A stretch of 64,000 nt of DNA from positions 37,378-101,377 of the forward strand of contig DHJA01000077.1 in assembly GCA_002404095.1 (NCBI GenBank). Direction: 5' to 3'. The translations under genes and the position numbers were made by a program. This DNA is from Planctomycetaceae bacterium UBA4732. GTDB lineage: Bacteria > Planctomycetota > Planctomycetia > Gemmatales > Gemmataceae. The notes under the pieces were generated by a model. The model was not told where the DNA came from. It saw only the letters and a program-made list of their open reading frames with translations, and made no database searches. Below, one piece after another: positions 25,534 through 34,266 of this stretch. Position 1 is the first letter of the stretch; each line of letters starts with the position of its first letter.

Positions 25534-26580
25534 CTATCGCGCGAACTCGTCGCGCAAAAAGCTCTGCACCTCATCCCACATGTCCGCCGCCTTCGCAAAG
25601 TCCACGGCCATCGGATGCGCCGTTCGCCCGTTTTCAATAACGTCCGGCAGCGTTGCTTTCACCTCCGGGTTCAGCGGGATTTGATGGCTGTCCGCCTCGG
25701 CGAGTTGTTTTTCCATGTCAGCGCTAAGCAAGAAGTCCATTAACTTCCGCGCGCCTTCCGGGTCCGGACAACCGCGGATAATGGCGAGCGTATTTGGCAG
25801 AAATAACGTCCCCATGCGGCTGCCGGGAACCTCCTCGCGATCCAGGAAGAGGATGGCCACGTGACTGCCGGCCTTGATCTCTTCGAGCGAGTCGTCGGTG
25901 TCGGTGACGGCGACGGCGATCTCTTGGCCGGCCGGCGTTCGGCCAGCGCCGACCCACTCCGCCGCTTGTTTGTTGCCCGGCGAAATTTGTACGCCGTTGG
26001 CGCGCAAATCCTGATAATACTTCCTCGCCTTTTCCGGCCCGAGAACTTCAAATAGACACGCCGCTTGCGTCGCCGACGTGCCGAACTGCGGCCGCGACAT
26101 CGCCACGCGGCCCTTCCACTTCTCGCCCGTTAGCTCAAGGAGGCTTTTCGGTCGATCCTTATCCTTTACCAAATCGGTGTTGACCAGCAGGACGCGGGCA
26201 CGGGCGGCGAATGCGTTCCAATAGTGGTCCTTGTCCTTCGCAGACGCGGGATAGGGCGCGGCCGACGGGCTATCGTACTGTTCCAATAACCCCTGCCGTT
26301 GTAGCCGGATCGTCGAAAGGGGTTCGTTGTTCCAGAAGACGTCGCAGCGCGGCCGCTCTTTTTCCTTGACCAGTTCCACATAGAGACTGACCGACTTGTC
26401 CGCCTCGGTGTCGAACTTCGGGGTCGCTTCTATGCCGGTCTTCTTGTGGAATTGCTCCAGTACGCCTTCGGCGAACTCCTTGTCCTGAGCGCAGTACAGC
26501 ACGACGCGCGGCTTCTCCGAGAAACAGCCGCTGATGGTCGTCAGCGCCAGGACGATTCCGAGAATTCGCGTCGGGTTCAT
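25534..26580 (-). CDS. Extracellular solute-binding lipoprotein (ABC-type, PgtC-like)
   Basis: 348 aa with a lipobox (ISGC, Cys19). The rest is a type II periplasmic binding fold of the ferric/spermidine/phosphoglycerate group: VVLYCAQDKEFAEGVLEQF, CDVFWNNEPLSTIRL, KWKGRVAMSRPQFGTSATQ, GNKQAAEWVGAGRTP. No ABC permease or ATPase is beside it; instead it is followed by a kinase and sigma-54 activator, so it probably acts as the ligand-sensing component, as PgtC does for PgtB. Ligand unknown; a small anion or metal is plausible. Confidence 0.88.
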   Translation of the reverse strand: MNPTRILGIVLALTTISGCFSEKPRVVLYCAQDKEFAEGVLEQFHKKTGIEATPKFDTEADKSVSLYVELVKEKERPRCDVFWNNEPLSTIRLQRQGLLEQYDSPSAAPYPASAKDKDHYWNAFAARARVLLVNTDLVKDKDRPKSLLELTGEKWKGRVAMSRPQFGTSATQAACLFEVLGPEKARKYYQDLRANGVQISPGNKQAAEWVGAGRTPAGQEIAVAVTDTDDSLEEIKAGSHVAILFLDREEVPGSRMGTLFLPNTLAIIRGCPDPEGARKLMDFLLSADMEKQLAEADSHQIPLNPEVKATLPDVIENGRTAHPMAVDFAKAADMWDEVQSFLRDEFAR

Positions 26581-26638
26581 GTCGTGATCCTTACTTCAAG
26601 TTGTGTCTCTGGCCCGCTTATTGGTAGGATACGCAAAT

Positions 26639-26667
26639 CTCCGGGCGCTCACGCGACCCGGCTCGCC
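26639..26667. repeat. Dispersed 29-bp repeat copy
   Basis: Matches 87-115 at 27 of 29 positions. It lies between the binding-protein gene and prfB. Part of a REP-like family. Confidence 0.7.
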
Positions 26668-26702
26668 TTTTCCCGACACCGACGCCCGTTCCGAGGAACG
26701 CG

Positions 26703-27819
26703 ATGAACGCCGATCTCCGCCGCCGCACCGATGACGTACTCAGCCGTCTGACTCAGATGCGGGACTCTCTTTGACGTGGCGGGTAAACAGGCTCAGCGCG
26801 AGAGCCTCAACGTCAAGATGGGCCAACCCAACTTCTGGGACAACCCCGAGAAGGCGCAAGAAATCATCGGCGGACTCAAACCGCTCAACGGCTTGCTCAA
26901 GCCTTATGAGGAATTGAAGTCCCAGGCGGAAAACATCCAAGCCCTAGGGGAAATGTCCGAAGAAGACAATTCCTTTGACACGGAACTTGAAAGCGAACTG
27001 AACGCCATCGAGAAAGCCCTCAGCGCGTTTGAAATGCGGGCCATGCTTAGCGGTTCACAGGACGCCAGCAACGCTTATCTACGCATCCAGGCCGGCACTG
27101 GCGGGACCGAAGCGTGTGATTGGGCCGAGATGCTCATGCGCATGTACGGCCGGTGGGCTGAGCGCCACGGCTTCGAGGCGGAAATCGTCGATAAGCTCGA
27201 CAATGAAGAAGCCGGCATCCGTAGCGCGACGCTGCGCATCGTCGGCGACTACGCCTACGGCCAGTTACAAAGCGAGGCCGGGGTCCATCGGCTAGTGCGT
27301 ATCAGCCCGTTCGACTCCAACGCCCGCCGGCAGACGTCGTTCGCGGCAGTGGATGTTACGCCCGAGATTGACGGCACGATTACCATTGAGGTTCGTTCCG
27401 ACGAACTGCGGCGCGATACGTTCCGTTCCGGCGGCCCCGGCGGCCAGCACCAGAATAAGACCGAAAGCGGCGTGCGCTACACGCATCTGCCGACGGGCGT
27501 GGCGGCCGAAAGCCGCAGTCAACGCAGCCAGCACAAGAACGACGATATGGCCATGAAAATGCTCAAAGCCCGGCTCTACCAGATTGAAGAGCAAAAGCAA
27601 AAGGCCGAGGTCGAAAAGCTGTACGACGAGAAGGGTGAAGTGGCCTGGGGCTATCAAATCCGCAATTACGTCTTGCAGCCGTATACGCTTGCCAAGGATG
27701 TGCGCACCGAAGTGCAGACGGCCCAGGTGCAAAACGTGCTGGACGGCGACATTGACGAGTTCATTCAGGCGTATTTACGGCTGAAGGCGGAAAAGGCGCA
27801 CAAAAAGGCGGCAAAATAG
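26703..27819 (+). CDS. prfB: Peptide chain release factor 2 with programmed +1 frameshift
   Basis: RF2 ends translation at UGA and UAA. The first 23 codons (26703-26771) lead into CTT-TGA-C; skipping T26772 joins the second frame at 26773, giving 371 aa. The second frame carries the UGA-reading SPF tripeptide (VRISPFDSNARR) and the peptidyl-hydrolysis GGQ (SGGPGGQHQNKTESG). The CTTTGAC slip site is the classical RF2 autoregulation site; the upstream stimulatory Shine-Dalgarno-like stretch is weak here (GCGGGA). Presence of a frameshift-controlled, UGA-decoding RF2 is relevant because UGA is proposed to be recoded in fmdB. Confidence 0.95.
26769..26775 (+). promoter_or_regulatory. prfB +1 frameshift site CTTTGAC
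   Basis: CTT at 26769-26771 and in-frame TGA at 26772-26774. When RF2 is scarce the ribosome slips +1 and completes RF2. Confidence 0.93.
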
Positions 27820-27883
27820 CACGCAAAGTGGGTCGCGCGCTCCCCTTCGGGTCGCGGCTAAACAGTTTTCGGACGCTGCGCAC

Positions 27884-28051
27884 TCACCTCGCGGCGACTG
27901 GCTCAATCCACCACGGACTGAGGATGTGAATCTTCTTGAGGATGACATCCTTCTCGCCGCCGTTTTTGGCGGCGGCCAACTTGGCCTTGAGCTTGGCCAT
28001 CTTTTCCTTGCGGTGATAACGGCGTTTCAATTCGCTTTTGCGTTCGACCAT
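27884..28051 (-). CDS. Small basic protein (DUF6800-like)
   Basis: 55 aa from ATG at 28051 to TGA at 27884. It begins MVERKSELKRRYHRKEKMAK, continues with a Lys/Ala helix and ends KKIHILSPWWIEPVAAR. Very short, highly basic proteins of this type with a final W-W-I segment are common in planctomycetes. RNA- or ribosome-associated function is possible from charge only. Confidence 0.7.
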   Translation of the reverse strand: MVERKSELKRRYHRKEKMAKLKAKLAAAKNGGEKDVILKKIHILSPWWIEPVAAR

Positions 28052-28153
28052 GTCGGTTATCCTGCGCTTCGAGTTTCAGTACGCCCTCGACGCTTTGAAC
28101 GAGGGAGTCCTTATGTTATACGGCGGCGCCGTCGGTGCAAGGGCGGCACGATA

Positions 28154-28741
28154 TTACGCGGGCGGCGCCGTTTCCGGAAACAGCGCGGCGAGAGATAGGC
28201 GAAAACCGGGGAGTACTGTTCCGCCGTCGAGCGTATCCGTTCGCGTCAAGCCGCGAATCTGAGTCAAAGTTTCATACACATCCACCAGTTGAAACAGCGG
28301 ATAGACCACCCATACTTGGCGGACCCCTGCTTGAAAGTACTCCACTATTTTTTCCTTCAGTTCATCGACCCGATCTGACGGGCTGACAACCTCAACGACT
28401 AGGTCCGGCGTGACTTCCCAGGCGTTCCCGGCGATAGGCATACCCCTGTCGCGCGGCCAGCGCTCGAAGGATACGAACGCGGCGTCCGGGCGGCGATTCC
28501 TGTCGCGATCGAGCGCCAATTTGAACAGTCCCTCGTGAACCACTTCTCCGAGTTGGTTCGCATTCGCAAATTGGTTAATCGTCGCGGCGATCCGGAACGA
28601 AACACGGCCGGCGTAAGCGCTCATAGGCGGCAGCTCCACTCTTTCGCCATCAATGATTTCATAAAGCGGGTCGTCATCGACAAAGTCAACGACGGCGGGC
28701 GCCGACGCAAGCACCGGTTCCAGAACAGCGGTCGGGGTCAT
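28154..28741 (-). CDS. Uma2-family (DUF820) putative endonuclease
   Basis: 195 aa. The PD-(D/E)xK core is visible as RRPDAAFVSFERW and LVVEVVSPSD, with the YEIIDGERVELPPMS N-terminus of Uma2 proteins. These restriction-like proteins are abundant in planctomycetes and cyanobacteria with unproven roles. ATG at 28741 with GAGGAA upstream is chosen over an in-frame GTG at 28756, which would overlap thiG. A second, distinct copy is at 38320-38928. Confidence 0.88.
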   Translation of the reverse strand: MTPTAVLEPVLASAPAVVDFVDDDPLYEIIDGERVELPPMSAYAGRVSFRIAATINQFANANQLGEVVHEGLFKLALDRDRNRRPDAAFVSFERWPRDRGMPIAGNAWEVTPDLVVEVVSPSDRVDELKEKIVEYFQAGVRQVWVVYPLFQLVDVYETLTQIRGLTRTDTLDGGTVLPGFRLSLAALFPETAPPA

Positions 28742-28752
28742 GGTAAAGTTCC

Positions 28753-29790
28753 TCACGGGGCCGAAGAGGCGATACGCCCCTCCATCGGGCTGGACGCCTG
28801 AGCATACAGTTTACGCGGAATCCGCCCCGCGAGAAAGGACAATCGCCCCGCCTCGCAGGCATAGCGCATCGCCCAGGCCATGCGCAACGGGTCTTTAGCG
28901 TGGGCAATGGCGGTGTTGAGCAGCACGCCATCACAGCCCAACTCCATCGCCACAGATACGTCGCTGGCCGCGCCGACGCCGGCGTCCACGATCACCGGAT
29001 ATTCCGGGTCGCCGTCTTTCAGATATTCAAGGATAATGCGGATGTTGTTAGGATTGAGAACGCCCTGTCCGCTGCCTATTGGACTGCCGGCCGGCATCAC
29101 GCTGACGGCGCCTGCCGCTTTCAACCGACGGGCCATGATCGGGTCGTCGCTGGTGTAGACCAGCACTTGAAAGCCTTCCTTCACCAGCTGCTCGGTCGCT
29201 CGCAATGTGTCTACCGGATCGGGCAACAGCGTCCTGGGATCGCCAAGACATTCCAGCTTCACCCAATCGGCGCCGGGATTGCCGAGATTGCCGAGCAGTT
29301 CGCGGGCCAGCCGAGCGCAGCGGATCGCGTCTTCGGCGTTGAAGCAGCCGGCCGTGTTGGGCAGGATGGTATACCTTTTGAGGTCGAGATAGTCGAGAAT
29401 ATTACGGCCCTGTTTGTCGATAAGCCGTTCTCGCCGCACGGCCACGGTCGTCACCTCGCAAGCGCTGGCCAATAGAGAGTCGCGCATGATCTCATAATCG
29501 GCGTATTTGCCGGTGCCGGTGATGAGCCTGCTGCGGAAGCGGAACTTACCGATTACGAGCGGCTTGTCGGCGGGCGGTTCGTCTGGGGCGCCGCCGCCAA
29601 CGAGTGTGACGACCTCAACGCGGTCGCCTTCGGCCAACAGCCTCTCGATATGACTCCCTCGCGGCGCGACATCGCCGTTGACTTCGACGGCAACCCGTTG
29701 GCGGTCGTAGCCGAGACGTTCTAGCAGCTGCGCCACCGTTAAAGAGTTAGGCAGCGAACGGCTCTCGCCGTTGACCGTGAGATTAAGCAT
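28753..29790 (-). CDS. thiG: ThiS-ThiG fusion, thiazole synthase
   Basis: 345 aa. Residues 1-67 are the sulphur carrier ThiS ([13 protein letters not shown]...VVTLVGGG), and from about residue 80 the thiazole synthase ThiG ([20 protein letters not shown]; Schiff-base lysine in [11 protein letters not shown]; phosphate-binding [11 protein letters not shown] and [10 protein letters not shown]). In most bacteria ThiS must end in a free Gly-Gly for thiocarboxylation; here the GG pair is internal, followed by APDEPPADK, so either processing or an altered sulphur route is needed. Such fusions are known in planctomycetes and others. No other thi gene adjoins. Confidence 0.92.
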   Translation of the reverse strand: MLNLTVNGESRSLPNSLTVAQLLERLGYDRQRVAVEVNGDVAPRGSHIERLLAEGDRVEVVTLVGGGAPDEPPADKPLVIGKFRFRSRLITGTGKYADYEIMRDSLLASACEVTTVAVRRERLIDKQGRNILDYLDLKRYTILPNTAGCFNAEDAIRCARLARELLGNLGNPGADWVKLECLGDPRTLLPDPVDTLRATEQLVKEGFQVLVYTSDDPIMARRLKAAGAVSVMPAGSPIGSGQGVLNPNNIRIILEYLKDGDPEYPVIVDAGVGAASDVSVAMELGCDGVLLNTAIAHAKDPLRMAWAMRYACEAGRLSFLAGRIPRKLYAQASSPMEGRIASSAP

Positions 29791-29925
29791 GGTCTGCGAT
29801 CCGTGGACCTTGAGCTATGGAAGAGCCGCCTACCGTTTCCGAGAAGCCGGCCATCTAATACCTTATCTGCATCCACCCGCGAGTCGAGAGAACGCGCGAC
29901 TGTACCCCCAAGTTTACGGACCACT

Positions 29926-31788
29926 ATGTCTTCCCACTATGTCCCGCACACTCAAGTTCCCGCCATCGTCTTCCCCACGAGCGGGCACGCTGCGCGCCAC
30001 CTGGCCTTGATGATCGAAAGCCTCATCCGCCAGAACAATTCGGCCGGCCGCGCCACCGTCCTCGGCCTGCCCACCGGCTCAACGCCCGTCGGCCTCTACC
30101 GAGAGCTGATCTGCCTGCACCGCGAGGCCGAACTCGATTTCTCGCGCGTCGTCACGTTCAATCTTGACGAATACTTCCCCATGCAGCCGGACGATCCGCA
30201 GAGCTATCGACGCTGGATGCAGGAAACTTTTTTTAATCACGTCAACATCCCGCCGCAGAACATCCACGTCCCCGACGGCATGATTCGGCCCGAAGACGCC
30301 GAGGATTACTGCCAGCGTTATGAGCAGAAAATCCGACGGGCCGGCGGTATCGACCTCCAGGTGCTGGGCATCGGTCGCACCGGTCACATTGGCTTCAATG
30401 AACCCGGCTCAGCGCGCCAAAGTCGGACGCGCATGGTGACGCTCGATCCCGTGACGCGCCGCGACGCGGCCAGCAGCTTCTTCGGCGAGGAGAACGTGCC
30501 GCACCAGGCGCTGACTATGGGCGTCGGCACCATCCTCGACGCTCGCAAGGTCGTACTGCTGGCATTCGGCGAACACAAATCGGCCATCGTACAGCGCGCC
30601 GTCGAAGGAGCCGTAAGCGAATCCGTCACCGCCAGCTACCTGCAGGAACACCCCGACGCGACATTCCTGCTTGACTTGGCGGCGGCCGGCGACCTAACCG
30701 CTATGCGGCGGCCTTGGAGCGTCGGTCCCGTGGAGTGGACGCAGGCTCTGATTCGCAAGGCCGTCATCTGGCTCAGCCTGAAGGTCGATAAAGCACTGCT
30801 GAAACTCTCCGATGACGACTTCCGCGAACATGAATTGTACGAGCTTCTGCGCGAACACGGCCCGGCCGGGGCCCTCGGCCGGCGCGTCTTCGACGAATTG
30901 ACGGCGACGATCTGTCAGAACCCCGGCGGCGCCGAGCCGTGTACCGCCCTGGTCTTTAGCCCGCACCCGGACGACGACGTGATTAGCATGGGCGGTACGC
31001 TGATCCGGCTGGTGGAACAAGGGAATGACGTCCACATCGCCTACATGACGAGCGGCAACATCGCCGTCTTCGATCATGAGGCCTGGCGATTCACCGATTT
31101 CGTGGCGGAGTTTAATCGTCTCTTCGGTTTTGACAAGGAGCAGACCGAGTGCGTCAAGGGGCGCGTGCAGACGTTCTTGCGCTCGAAGAATCCGGGCCAA
31201 CCCGACTCGGAGGATTTGCTAAGGATCAAGGGATTGATCCGCCAGACGGAGGCGCGGGCGGCGGCGCTGGCGTGCGGCGTGCCGCCGGAAAAGCTCGAGT
31301 TTATGGACCTACGCTTCTACCGCACCGGCACCATCGCCAAGGCGCCGATCCATCCGCAGGACATCGGCGATATCATCGCTCTGTTAAAGCGTCTGAAACC
31401 GGCGCAAATCTACGTTGCCGGCGACCTGTCCGACCCACACGGCACGCACCGCGTTTGCGCCGACGCGATCTTCGACGCCGTAAGAGCGGTGCGCAAGGAG
31501 GGACAGCACTTCGAGGTCTGGTTGTACCGTGGGGCGTGGGAAGAGTGGGAGCCGCACGAGGTCGAGCGCGTCGTGCCGATCAGCCCCGACGACCTAGAGC
31601 GTAAGAAACAAGCGATCTTCCGCCATCAGTCGCAAAAAGACCGGGCGATGTTTCCCGGCGGTACGGATCGCCGCGAATTTTGGCAACGCGCCGAGGACCG
31701 TAACCGTCATACCGCTCAGCTGTACGACAAACTGGGGTTGCCGGAGTTTTATGCGCTGGAAGGACTGGTGCAGTGGCGCGAACAGTAA
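29926..31788 (+). CDS. nagB: Glucosamine-6-phosphate deaminase fused to PIG-L-type deacetylase domain
   Basis: 620 aa. Residues 1-270 are NagB-like: LGLPTGSTPVGLYREL, FNLDEYF (catalytic Asp), GIGRTGHIGFNEPGS; the Asp of the usual GNDGH is Thr here, as in the Bacteroidetes-type group. Residues about 340-620 are a LmbE/PIG-L zinc deacetylase (FSPHPDDDVISMGGTLIRL; DPHGTHRVCADAI). Together they could deacetylate and deaminate an amino sugar phosphate. Frame opens at 29803 but ATG 29926 gives the natural MSSHYVPH start. Confidence 0.9.
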   Translation: MSSHYVPHTQVPAIVFPTSGHAARHLALMIESLIRQNNSAGRATVLGLPTGSTPVGLYRELICLHREAELDFSRVVTFNLDEYFPMQPDDPQSYRRWMQETFFNHVNIPPQNIHVPDGMIRPEDAEDYCQRYEQKIRRAGGIDLQVLGIGRTGHIGFNEPGSARQSRTRMVTLDPVTRRDAASSFFGEENVPHQALTMGVGTILDARKVVLLAFGEHKSAIVQRAVEGAVSESVTASYLQEHPDATFLLDLAAAGDLTAMRRPWSVGPVEWTQALIRKAVIWLSLKVDKALLKLSDDDFREHELYELLREHGPAGALGRRVFDELTATICQNPGGAEPCTALVFSPHPDDDVISMGGTLIRLVEQGNDVHIAYMTSGNIAVFDHEAWRFTDFVAEFNRLFGFDKEQTECVKGRVQTFLRSKNPGQPDSEDLLRIKGLIRQTEARAAALACGVPPEKLEFMDLRFYRTGTIAKAPIHPQDIGDIIALLKRLKPAQIYVAGDLSDPHGTHRVCADAIFDAVRAVRKEGQHFEVWLYRGAWEEWEPHEVERVVPISPDDLERKKQAIFRHQSQKDRAMFPGGTDRREFWQRAEDRNRHTAQLYDKLGLPEFYALEGLVQWREQ

Positions 31789-31925
31789 TTTCGAGCCACC
31801 GGCAAAGCGCCAGCAAAGTTTTCCGGAAGTATCTTTTATGAGTATAAGCGCTAAATCTAGGTAGAATACCTAAATGCCCGATGATGCGTTCCGCACGGCT
31901 CGCACCTAACTGGAGACCCTGAGCG

Positions 31926-32327
31926 ATGAGCGGCGTGGCGCCCTTCGTCCGACATATGCTTTTGTGCGATGACGTTCGCACCAATCCGGTCGATCCGCGC
32001 AAAGTCGTCGTTTACGGCCTTATCAGCGAAATCCGGCGCGTGGGGGATTCCCCTGTTTGGCCTCTTCGGCACTCTTTTTCCGGGTATGTAGCGCTAACGG
32101 AAGGCCGCGGCGCGGGAGACGGCCGCATCATGGTTACTCTGGCCGACACTGGACGGCCAACGTACATCGGTCGCCCGCACCGGATCGAATTCGAGACGGA
32201 CCCTCTCAAGACCCAAGGTGTGATCTTCCGAATCACGAGTTGCTCCTTCTCGCAGCCGGGCTTCTACTGGGTCGAGTTTCGCTTCAACGGCCAAACCATC
32301 GCCCGCCAACCCTTGCTCATAAGGTAG
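31926..32327 (+). CDS. Hypothetical protein
   Basis: 133 aa, soluble, beta-rich, no signal. Features: PFVRHMLLCDDVRTNPVDPR at the start, HRIEFETDPLKTQGVIFRIT and SQPGFYWVEFRFNG near the end, which suggest a small sandwich domain. The style is common in planctomycetes (DUF6941-like, low certainty). First of three close genes. Confidence 0.68.
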   Translation: MSGVAPFVRHMLLCDDVRTNPVDPRKVVVYGLISEIRRVGDSPVWPLRHSFSGYVALTEGRGAGDGRIMVTLADTGRPTYIGRPHRIEFETDPLKTQGVIFRITSCSFSQPGFYWVEFRFNGQTIARQPLLIR

Positions 32328-32334
32328 CGCGACC

Positions 32335-32715
32335 ATGACCGCATCCTTAACGGAAACGCCAAGCCCTCTGCTTGTGGACAGGGTGGACCGTGTATTCGAG
32401 TTCGTCGATACACCGGCGGAGGAACCGGCAGCCCTTTGTGCCGACTCCGCGGCGCTGGGCGAACGGTCCCTTCTGACCGACATGGTGGATCGGGTCGTGG
32501 AGTTCGTGGACTCCGCAGCCGACGAAACGGCGTCCGGCTTGACAATGGAACCCAGTCCGGTCTTTATCGACGAAGTGGATCGCATCGTGGAGTTCCTTGA
32601 CGAGGCTGCTCAGGAGACGCCGGGGCCAGAAGTTCCTGGCGCGCTCCAACCGGCCAAGACGGTCGCAGCGTCTGCCGGCGATCCTTCTCCGACGAATCAA
32701 GCAACCCGACCATGA
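32335..32715 (+). CDS. Acidic three-repeat hypothetical protein
   Basis: 126 aa made of three spaced copies of a motif LVDRVDRVFEFVD / LTDMVDRVVEFVD / FIDEVDRIVEFLD at about residues 13, 47 and 77, linked by acidic and Ser/Ala/Pro-rich stretches. Likely short amphipathic helices that bind a partner. Overlaps the HicB-like gene by 4 nt (ATGA). Not recognised; real coding status is supported by overlap and repeat conservation. Confidence 0.6.
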   Translation: MTASLTETPSPLLVDRVDRVFEFVDTPAEEPAALCADSAALGERSLLTDMVDRVVEFVDSAADETASGLTMEPSPVFIDEVDRIVEFLDEAAQETPGPEVPGALQPAKTVAASAGDPSPTNQATRP

Positions 32716-33002
32716 GCGCACCCTCGAATCCGAAACCCCGACGCCATTCTTCTGAAAAATCGATCCGGGAACCCGTCAAGCTGCGTGTTGTCATTCACCC
32801 GGCCGAGGGCGGCCGATACTGGGCAGAAGTCCCCGGCTTTCCCGGTTGCGTCTCAGAGGGCGATACCTTGGAAGAGGTTCGGTCCAACATCCGGGACGCC
32901 TTCGGCGGCGTCCTATGGGTTATGCAAGCGGACGCCGAACTTCATCCCGAGGACGCGACGCCCGACGACCGTGACGAGGCAATCGACTTAATTTGGAGTT
33001 GA
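32712..33002 (+). CDS. HicB-like protein without HicA
   Basis: 96 aa. KLRVVIHPAEGGRYWAEVPG, then FPGCVSEGDTLEEVRSNIRD is the HicB N-terminal domain. No HTH/RHH C-terminus and no HicA toxin gene next to it, so it is a solitary HicB-fold protein, frequent in these genomes. Overlaps the previous gene by 4 nt and ends 8 nt before uxaE. Confidence 0.85.
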   Translation: MSAPSNPKPRRHSSEKSIREPVKLRVVIHPAEGGRYWAEVPGFPGCVSEGDTLEEVRSNIRDAFGGVLWVMQADAELHPEDATPDDRDEAIDLIWS

Positions 33003-33010
33003 TCGAACCC

Positions 33011-34264
33011 ATGCTGATGTTATCCAAATACTCAATCGGCGTCGGCGACCGTTTCGCGCACCAGGCCAAGGCCCAGCTGCGCGCCTGCATGAAGGCCGAG
33101 GAACACGGCGCCGAGGTCGTGCCCGTCTGGAACAAGTCGCATCGCGAGCATACGACCATCGGCTCCGAACCCGGCAGCGTCCGCGCAGCGGCGGACGCTG
33201 CCGTCAAGGAACTTGGTTGGAAGAAGCCCTATTATGTAGACGCCGATCATATCCGCCTCGAAACCGTGGACGGTTTTCTAGCGTCGAGCGATTTTTACAC
33301 CATCGATGTGGCCGACTCCATTGGCAAGCCTGCCGTCGCAGACGCGGTGAAAGCGTTCGCCGACCAGCATTCCGATCTCGTCGGCCGGCTGACAATTCCC
33401 GGCATCGACGCCCCGTTTCAGACGACGCGAGCTGACGTGGAACGAATCGCTGGCAAGTACTTGCTCGCCGTCCAGGAGGCCGGACGGATTTACCGGCATA
33501 TCGCCTCGGCCAAGGGGGAAGGCCGATTCATCACCGAAGTGTCAATGGACGAGACCGACAGCCCGCAGACTCCGCCCGAGCTGCTGGTCATCCTTGCCGC
33601 TATTTCCGACGAGGGAATTCCGATTCAGACCATCGCGCCAAAGTTCACCGGACGGTTCAACAAGGGCGTGGATTACGTGGGAGATGTGAATCAGTTTGAG
33701 AAGGAATTTGCGGAGGACCTCGCGGTCATCGCCTTCGCCGTCCGCAAGTTCGGGCTGCCGCAGAATCTGAAACTCAGTGTGCATTCCGGCAGCGACAAGT
33801 TCTCGCTTTACGCGCCAATCCGACGGGCGCTGGCGCGCACGGGAGCCGGCTTGCACGTCAAAACGGCCGGCACGAACTGGCTCGAAGAGGTGATCGGCTT
33901 GGCCGAGGCCGGCGGCGAAGGCCTCGCTCTCGCCAAGGAGATTTATGGGAAAGCGCTGGACAAAAAGGATACGCTATGTGCGCCCTACGCTGCGGTAATC
34001 GACATTGATGCGAGCAAATTGCCTTCAAAGGAGGAGGTCGCCGGTTGGTCGTCCGAACAATTTGCGTCGGCCCTGCGTCACGATCAAAGCTGTCCGGCGT
34101 TCAATCCCTCGTTGCGGCAGCTCATCCACGTCGGCTACAAGATCGCCGCGCAAATGGGTGATCGCTACCTGAAGATGTTGGAGACGTGTGAACCGACGAT
34201 TGCCAAGAACGTGACGGGAAACCTCTACGACCGTCATTTGAAGCCGCTGTTCGTGCAAGGATAA
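33011..34264 (+). CDS. uxaE: Tagaturonate epimerase UxaE
   Basis: 417 aa. UxaE interconverts tagaturonate and fructuronate in galacturonate use. Family-like segments: YSIGVGDRFAHQAKAQLRAC, VWNKSHREHTTIG, YYVDADHIRLETVDGFL, FITEVSMDETDSPQTP, KFTGRFNKGVDYVGDV, LSVHSGSDKFSLYAPI. It is followed after 2 nt by an SDR that would reduce fructuronate. ATG at 33011 or 33017 are both possible; a TTG at 32993 overlaps the HicB gene. Confidence 0.87.
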   Translation: MLMLSKYSIGVGDRFAHQAKAQLRACMKAEEHGAEVVPVWNKSHREHTTIGSEPGSVRAAADAAVKELGWKKPYYVDADHIRLETVDGFLASSDFYTIDVADSIGKPAVADAVKAFADQHSDLVGRLTIPGIDAPFQTTRADVERIAGKYLLAVQEAGRIYRHIASAKGEGRFITEVSMDETDSPQTPPELLVILAAISDEGIPIQTIAPKFTGRFNKGVDYVGDVNQFEKEFAEDLAVIAFAVRKFGLPQNLKLSVHSGSDKFSLYAPIRRALARTGAGLHVKTAGTNWLEEVIGLAEAGGEGLALAKEIYGKALDKKDTLCAPYAAVIDIDASKLPSKEEVAGWSSEQFASALRHDQSCPAFNPSLRQLIHVGYKIAAQMGDRYLKMLETCEPTIAKNVTGNLYDRHLKPLFVQG

Positions 34265-34266
34265 CG

